A stretch of 9,808 nt of DNA from Thermoplasmatota archaeon. GTDB taxonomy: Archaea; Thermoplasmatota; Thermoplasmata; Thermoplasmatales; Thermoplasmataceae. The stretch covers positions 1 to 9,808 of the forward strand of contig JAMDCG010000076.1 in NCBI GenBank assembly GCA_023489425.1, in the 5' to 3' direction. The notes under the pieces are model-generated. The model saw only the letters and a list, made by a program, of their open reading frames with translations. It made no database searches and was not told the DNA's origin. Positions within the stretch are counted from its first letter, which is position 1. The number at the start of each line of letters is the position of its first letter. The translations under genes and the position numbers were made by a program. Below are positions 6,500 through 9,808 of this stretch, one piece after another.

Positions 6500-6515
6500 G
6501 CCAATCCACGTTGGC
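6500..6515. promoter_or_regulatory. Inverted repeat, candidate operator of the HTH-10 regulator
   Basis: GCCAA and TTGGC arms (6500-6504 and 6511-6515) flank a 6-nt spacer. The repeat lies between the TATA element and the regulator's ATG, over or just upstream of the predicted leaderless start. A protein bound here could block regulator transcription. The arms are only 5 bp, so chance is possible. Confidence 0.35.
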
Positions 6516-6529
6516 TATAAATATATACC
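6515..6529. promoter_or_regulatory. Shared bidirectional TATA element between the HTH-10 gene and the small plus-strand gene
   Basis: The plus strand reads CTATAAATATATACC and the minus strand GGTATATATTTATAG, so both strands offer a TATA-like box. From its centre near 6521, 26 nt leads to 6495 on the minus strand (exactly the regulator ATG) and to about 6547 on the plus strand. The latter is about 15 nt before the ATG at 6562 and just before a GGTGAT SD at 6551-6556. No second TATA box is seen in the 66-nt gap. Confidence 0.6.
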
Positions 6530-6561
6530 TTATCTATTGATATGAGTATTGGTGATAAAAA

Positions 6562-6822
6562 ATGGCAAATGTAATTGTTGAGCACAGATGGAAACCAAAG
6601 AATGGAGAAGAGGTAACAAAGGTTGTAGGGAGCATAGTGCAGATGTCCAAGGATGGAAAACTTCCAGCAGGATTTCAGCTAAAATCCATAAACGTCATAG
6701 GATCTGAATCTATGGCAATATGCAACTGGGAAGCACCAAGTGTTAAAGACATGAAAGATCTCCTCGAAAAGGTAAATCCACCAACAAAACACGAAGTATA
6801 CGAAGCACAGAGACTTGTGTAA
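6562..6822 (+). CDS. Small conserved-looking protein, possible dimeric alpha/beta-barrel (ferredoxin-like) fold
   Basis: Function is unknown. The 86-aa soluble protein starts MANVIVEHRWKPKNGEEV and has no signal peptide or membrane segment. Its pattern is strand (VIVEHRW), helix (GEEVTKVVGSIVQMSKDG), strand (GFQLKSINVIGS), strand (ESMAICNWEA), helix (VKDMKDLLEKV) and a final strand. That resembles the beta-alpha-beta-beta-alpha-beta layout of small dimeric barrel proteins such as DUF3303-like families, judged by eye only. It has one cysteine and no obvious catalytic motif. ATG at 6562 is supported by a GGTGAT SD 5 nt upstream and the shared TATA element. It is the only plus-strand gene in the window and diverges from the HTH-10 regulator, which suggests a regulator-target pair. 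Confidence 0.8.
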   Translation: MANVIVEHRWKPKNGEEVTKVVGSIVQMSKDGKLPAGFQLKSINVIGSESMAICNWEAPSVKDMKDLLEKVNPPTKHEVYEAQRLV

Positions 6823-6847
6823 ATTATTAATGAGTAGACGTAACATT

Positions 6848-6884
6848 GGGTTTATAAAAACCCTTTACAAAATTTAGATTTTTT
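6848..6884. terminator. Hairpin and T-tract between convergent genes
   Basis: GGGTTT (6848-6853) and AAACCC (6858-6863) form a perfect 6-bp stem with a 4-nt loop, 26 nt after the small gene's stop. A run of six T residues follows on the plus strand at 6879-6884. Archaeal termination mainly needs a T-tract, so the run could end the plus-strand transcript. The stem's minus-strand copy contains TTTTT and could do the same for the isochorismatase-family gene. Confidence 0.45.
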
Positions 6885-6903
6885 GGATTATCCATTATGG
6901 TAA

Positions 6904-7452
6904 TTAATCGAATTTTTTGGCTTCAATAGATTTTGCCAGTTCGGAACTATTTTTCAGATCTGCGAACCATTCTCCAAGTACACTGTTTTCTAATTCCACT
7001 ATCTGACCTGCACTAATATTCTTTCTATCATATGTGCTATGCCCATCTGATGCAAGAATGATCTTATATCCATGGGCAAAAGCATCCCTGATTGTTGAGT
7101 CAACACAAAGCTCCGATTGCATTCCACAAATTATCAGGTTCTTGATTCCTTCACTTTTCAATACCATATCAAGATCGGTTTCATAGAATGCATCGGGATA
7201 GTTCTTATGTATAACTGTCTCAGATTCCTTCGATAAGAATTCGTCGTAAATTGCCCATCCCTCAGTTCCTGGTTCGAGACTATCCCCTTTTTTTCCTGAG
7301 TGTTGAATCATTATGACTGGATACTTCCTCTTCCTTGCAGAATCCAAAATCATTTTCACATTTCTTATAAGATCTTCTTTCATGAAAACTTTTTCTTCAC
7401 CGTTAAGCATTCCGTTCTGAAGATCTATTACAAGAATTGCAGTTTCTTTCAT
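6904..7452 (-). CDS. Isochorismatase-family cysteine hydrolase
   Basis: This is a cytosolic hydrolase of the isochorismatase/nicotinamidase superfamily. Members cleave substrates such as isochorismate, nicotinamide or N-carbamoyl amines. The 182-aa product shows the catalytic triad in its usual contexts: Asp10 in ILVIDLQNGM, Lys83 in VIHKNYPDAF and Cys116 in CGMQSELCVDST. The DAFAHGYKIILASDGHSTYD segment follows as in the family. The classic nicotinamidase metal-site histidine pattern is not evident, so nicotinamidase is not supported; substrate is unknown. ATG at 7452 is chosen over the adjacent GTG at 7455 because a consensus TATA box lies 26 nt upstream, predicting a leaderless mRNA. It appears monocistronic and ends convergently with the small plus-strand gene. 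Confidence 0.9.
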   Translation of the reverse strand: MKETAILVIDLQNGMLNGEEKVFMKEDLIRNVKMILDSARKRKYPVIMIQHSGKKGDSLEPGTEGWAIYDEFLSKESETVIHKNYPDAFYETDLDMVLKSEGIKNLIICGMQSELCVDSTIRDAFAHGYKIILASDGHSTYDRKNISAGQIVELENSVLGEWFADLKNSSELAKSIEAKKFD

Positions 7453-7474
7453 CACTACAAATATCTAATTCCTA

Positions 7475-7482
7475 TATATAAA
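7475..7482 (-). promoter_or_regulatory. TATA box of the isochorismatase-family gene
   Basis: On the minus strand this reads TTTATATA, a perfect archaeal box A. Its centre is 26 nt from the ATG at 7452, so transcription should begin at or next to the start codon and yield a leaderless transcript. Confidence 0.75.
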
Positions 7483-7554
7483 TTAACAATTTTAATATTA
7501 CGAAGATAATGAATTTATTTTGTTATTCAAAGAATATTACAGTAAAATTTATGA

Positions 7555-8832
7555 CTACTGAACCTTTTTAAGATTATCCTTTCTTCTGTTTATTAGATAG
7601 GAGGATATATCCTCAACAGAATCATCCTTTTTAAGATTTGAAAGGCATATAGGACATGCTGTAATAATTTTCTCGGTTCCAGTTTCCTTTAGCTGTCTGA
7701 ATCTCTCTTCTGATATATTTGAGGAAAGTTTTCCATAGAGTAATTCATCTGGTCCTCCACAGCAGAATACCTTCTTCCCTGAACGAAATGGCATACTTAC
7801 TTTCGCGATTGATTCAAGCAACTTTTTTGGCCTGTTATAACCCTCACCTCTGAGAACAAGATGGCAGGGCTCGTGATATGTTATATTATCAGAAGTTCTC
7901 TGGAAATCATTTTCTTCTAAAAGATCGAGGTAATAAATTACCTTAAAATCAAAATCTGTTACATATGAAGGTAGGGTATTCTTTAATAGATCATATGTGT
8001 GAGGATCGACAGTAATAATCGTCTTTACCTTTCTTTCGTGAAACAGATCACAAAGATACTTTGCATACTCACTGAATTCCTTCTCGTAGCCAAGGTCGTG
8101 AATGAATGTCCCTGGATAGGGCTCTTCCTCATGCAAATATGTGAATTTTATACCTGAATCTTTTAAAAGACTGTAAATATTTTTTAAATAACTGTTCATT
8201 TCCCTCTCTGTTTTCTTATTTCTGAAATACTTCATATATTTGGATAATCCTGAATGTTTGGTTAAATACCTGGCCATATTCTTGGAAAAAGCATCTCCCA
8301 TTGATTTTTCTATTTTTCCCAGTGTTTCGTTATATGCCATCATCTGGTACATATTTCCGGTATAAAGCAGATTGGTTGATTCTGATTCAAACTGAAGACC
8401 TGCTGACCATCCTGCACATACCTCCCTTATACCAAGTGGATTTTTGTATTTCATTGTTAGTTCTACTATCATGTCAGCAATGGGATTTTTTTGATCTTCT
8501 ATGGTCAGTTCTCCAGATGTGATAATTTCTTTTCCTATTTCACTCACCTTCCCTGCATTCACACCCGCGGGGCATACCTGAAGGCAGGCGTAGCAATCAA
8601 GGCAACTGTAGAAGGATTCGTCGACCTTAAGTTCAATTACCCCCTTCCCCTTGATTTCCCTTATCATTTCCTTACCCACATCAACCCTCCCTCTGGCCCC
8701 TATGGAAGATCTGAAGCCACTAGATGGTAGCGTCGGGCATACAGACTCACAAAAACCACAGTTAATACAGCTATTTACCTCATCCTCAAGCTTCTCAAGT
8801 AGCTTTAGGCTGTACTCTGATTTTTCAGTCAA
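7555..8832 (-). CDS. GlcF-like iron-sulfur subunit of a 2-hydroxyacid (glycolate/D-lactate) dehydrogenase
   Basis: This subunit probably passes electrons from the FAD subunit encoded just upstream to the respiratory chain. The 425-aa product begins with two 4Fe-4S ferredoxin motifs: C22-x2-C25-x2-C28-x3-C32-P and C77-x2-C80-x2-C83-x3-C87-P. A C-terminal cysteine-rich CCG domain follows, with YHEPCHL (C323), FCCGGP (C357, C358) and ACPICL (C393, C396). The place of the first CCG domain reads LLYTGNMYQMMA and has no cysteine pair, so only one CCG site looks complete. The start is TTG at 8832, with a TAGGGG SD 8 nt upstream and an 8-nt overlap with the GlcD-like gene. No ATG is available before the first cluster. 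Substrate could be glycolate, D-lactate or another 2-hydroxyacid. Confidence 0.87.
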   Translation of the reverse strand: MTEKSEYSLKLLEKLEDEVNSCINCGFCESVCPTLPSSGFRSSIGARGRVDVGKEMIREIKGKGVIELKVDESFYSCLDCYACLQVCPAGVNAGKVSEIGKEIITSGELTIEDQKNPIADMIVELTMKYKNPLGIREVCAGWSAGLQFESESTNLLYTGNMYQMMAYNETLGKIEKSMGDAFSKNMARYLTKHSGLSKYMKYFRNKKTEREMNSYLKNIYSLLKDSGIKFTYLHEEEPYPGTFIHDLGYEKEFSEYAKYLCDLFHERKVKTIITVDPHTYDLLKNTLPSYVTDFDFKVIYYLDLLEENDFQRTSDNITYHEPCHLVLRGEGYNRPKKLLESIAKVSMPFRSGKKVFCCGGPDELLYGKLSSNISEERFRQLKETGTEKIITACPICLSNLKKDDSVEDISSYLINRRKDNLKKVQ

Positions 8833-9808
8833 AAATCTTACCCCTATTCATTATGCCCTCTGGATCAAAGGCTTTCTTTATATTCTTCATCAATGTGAGC
8901 ACCTCCATTGAATTTCTTTCCCTCAACTCCTCTAGCAAAAGTTCTTTTTTCTCCAGTCCTATGCCGTGTTCTGCAGATACAGATCCTCCATGTTTCAGAG
9001 CAATTTTTGCAATTGCCATCTGAAACTTTTCTACCCTTTTCACGTGATCCTTATTATTCAAATCCACGAGTATATTGGCGTGAATATTGCCATCTCCAAT
9101 ATGTCCAAATAATACTGCTTTTAGATTATATTCCTTAAGCGCGGATTCTATTTCTATTAGGGATTCGGGGAGCTGGCTTGGTGGAACAACAACATCACCT
9201 ATTTCTATATATTCATCCTTGAAGTCTCTGAGACCAAGTGATGATGAATAAAGCCCCTTTCTTGCCTCATACATTTTTGCCATTTCATCCTTGTCTCTGG
9301 TGATTCTTATAACAATAGGACCTTCTGCTTCAATTATTTTCTTCGCATCCTCAAGCATTCTATCTATGGATTCGTGGGTTGATGCTATATCTATCATCAG
9401 TAAATAGTTGCTACCCTCTGGTGAATCTATATTTCTGGCTTTCTTTATGGTTTCCAAAGACAGTTTATCCATGAATTCTGCGATATATGGTATTATTCCT
9501 CTCCCCTTAAGTTCAGAAATAGATCTGCCCATTTTTTCCACGTCCTTGAAATAGGCAAGAATTCTTCCTATTTCCTCTGGTATGGGCCAGATTTTAAGAT
9601 ACGCCTTTGTTATAATAGCCAGTGTGCCTTCATTTCCTGCCATTAGTGCAGTAATATCATAACCTTTGGTCCTCTTCAGTGTTCTTCCTCCTACCTCTAC
9701 TATTTCCCCACTGGGAAGTACGAGTTCAAGACCTAATATCCATTCCTTTGTTGTGCCGTATGTGCATGCCCTTAGACCTCCTGCATTTGTTGATATACTT
9801 CCTCCAAC
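8825..9808 (-). CDS. GlcD-like FAD-linked 2-hydroxyacid dehydrogenase, N-terminus outside window
   Basis: This is the catalytic flavoprotein that oxidises glycolate, D-lactate or a related 2-hydroxyacid. The frame is open to the right edge, giving 327 codons; family members are about 450-470 aa, so roughly 130 residues are missing. Visible parts are the end of the FAD-binding (PCMH) domain and the C-terminal FAD-oxidase domain. The first includes VGGSISTNAGGLRACTYG, LGLELVLPSGEIVEVGG, and KGYDITALMAGNEGTLAIIT. The second includes VLFGHIGDGNIHANIL, the metal-binding and substrate-site HxGDGNxH motif, then SAEHGIGLEKKELL and the closing KKAFDPEGIMNRGKIFD. A start at the ATG at 9643 would delete the FAD motif and is rejected. 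It overlaps the GlcF-like gene by 8 nt, as expected for partners. Confidence 0.93.
   Translation of the reverse strand, partial: VGGSISTNAGGLRACTYGTTKEWILGLELVLPSGEIVEVGGRTLKRTKGYDITALMAGNEGTLAIITKAYLKIWPIPEEIGRILAYFKDVEKMGRSISELKGRGIIPYIAEFMDKLSLETIKKARNIDSPEGSNYLLMIDIASTHESIDRMLEDAKKIIEAEGPIVIRITRDKDEMAKMYEARKGLYSSSLGLRDFKDEYIEIGDVVVPPSQLPESLIEIESALKEYNLKAVLFGHIGDGNIHANILVDLNNKDHVKRVEKFQMAIAKIALKHGGSVSAEHGIGLEKKELLLEELRERNSMEVLTLMKNIKKAFDPEGIMNRGKIFD

Noticed and set aside
6496..6585. Longer HTH-10 regulator starting at a GTG at 6585
   Set aside because: It would overlap the divergent gene and read through the TATA element. The ATG at 6495 fits the leaderless spacing.
7453..7554. AT-rich 102-nt gap upstream of the isochorismatase-family gene, checked for an RNA gene or repeat
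   Set aside because: Apart from the TATA box it has only scattered A/T runs. No tRNA-like fold, repeat or strong T-tract terminator for the dehydrogenase operon was seen.
8825..9643. GlcD-like gene starting at the ATG at 9643
   Set aside because: The same frame continues to the window edge and encodes conserved FAD-binding residues, so the gene is cut by the edge rather than starting there.

Overview
The window reads as a stretch of an AT-rich archaeal chromosome. The best guess is a euryarchaeon of the Thermoplasmatales type (Thermoplasma, Ferroplasma or Cuniculiplasma relatives). The archaeal assignment is firm: the minus strand carries the archaeal form of the S10/spc ribosomal-protein cluster in the order uL3-uL4-uL23-uL2-uS19-uL22-uS3-uL29-aIF1-Rnp1-uS17-uL14. 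A SUI1-type initiation factor and the RNase P protein Rnp1 (Rpp29/Pop4) sit inside it, an arrangement not found in bacteria. Archaeal TATA boxes, promoters that fit leaderless mRNAs, and a bacterioopsin-activator-type HTH regulator agree. The finer taxonomic guess rests only on general feel (AT richness, leaderless promoters) and is inference.

Region 1 (1-5592, minus strand) is a tightly packed translation operon of twelve genes. Most junctions are 4-nt ATGA or 1-nt TAATG overlaps, or gaps of 0-9 nt, and most starts have a clear Shine-Dalgarno (SD) sequence. Only uL14, at the left edge, is cut. Points of interest are a 41-nt coding overlap between uS3 and uL29, an aIF1 with no cysteines, and a basic N-terminal extension on uS19.

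Region 2 (5593-5802, minus strand) is the 210-nt leader and promoter region of the operon. It has a TTTAAATA-type TATA box, a possible 17-codon leader ORF whose start lies in a small potential hairpin, a 12-bp perfect palindrome, and the uL3 SD.

Region 3 (5803-6822) is a divergent pair. A 230-aa HTH-10 (bacterioopsin-activator-like) regulator on the minus strand faces an 86-aa protein of unknown function on the plus strand. One AT-rich TATA element lies between them at the right distance to serve both genes, and an inverted repeat sits between that element and the regulator's start. This looks like a compact, possibly autoregulated two-gene module.

Region 4 (6823-9808) is metabolic. A convergent hairpin/T-tract separates the small gene from an isochorismatase-family cysteine hydrolase with a textbook leaderless promoter. 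Upstream on the same strand is a two-gene glycolate/D-lactate-type dehydrogenase operon: a GlcD-like FAD subunit (N-terminus outside the window), then a GlcF-like iron-sulfur subunit that overlaps it by 8 nt and starts at TTG. No rRNA, tRNA, insertion sequence, CRISPR array or phage gene was seen. No wholly new system is evident; the most unusual material is in the uL3 leader and in the divergent regulator module.
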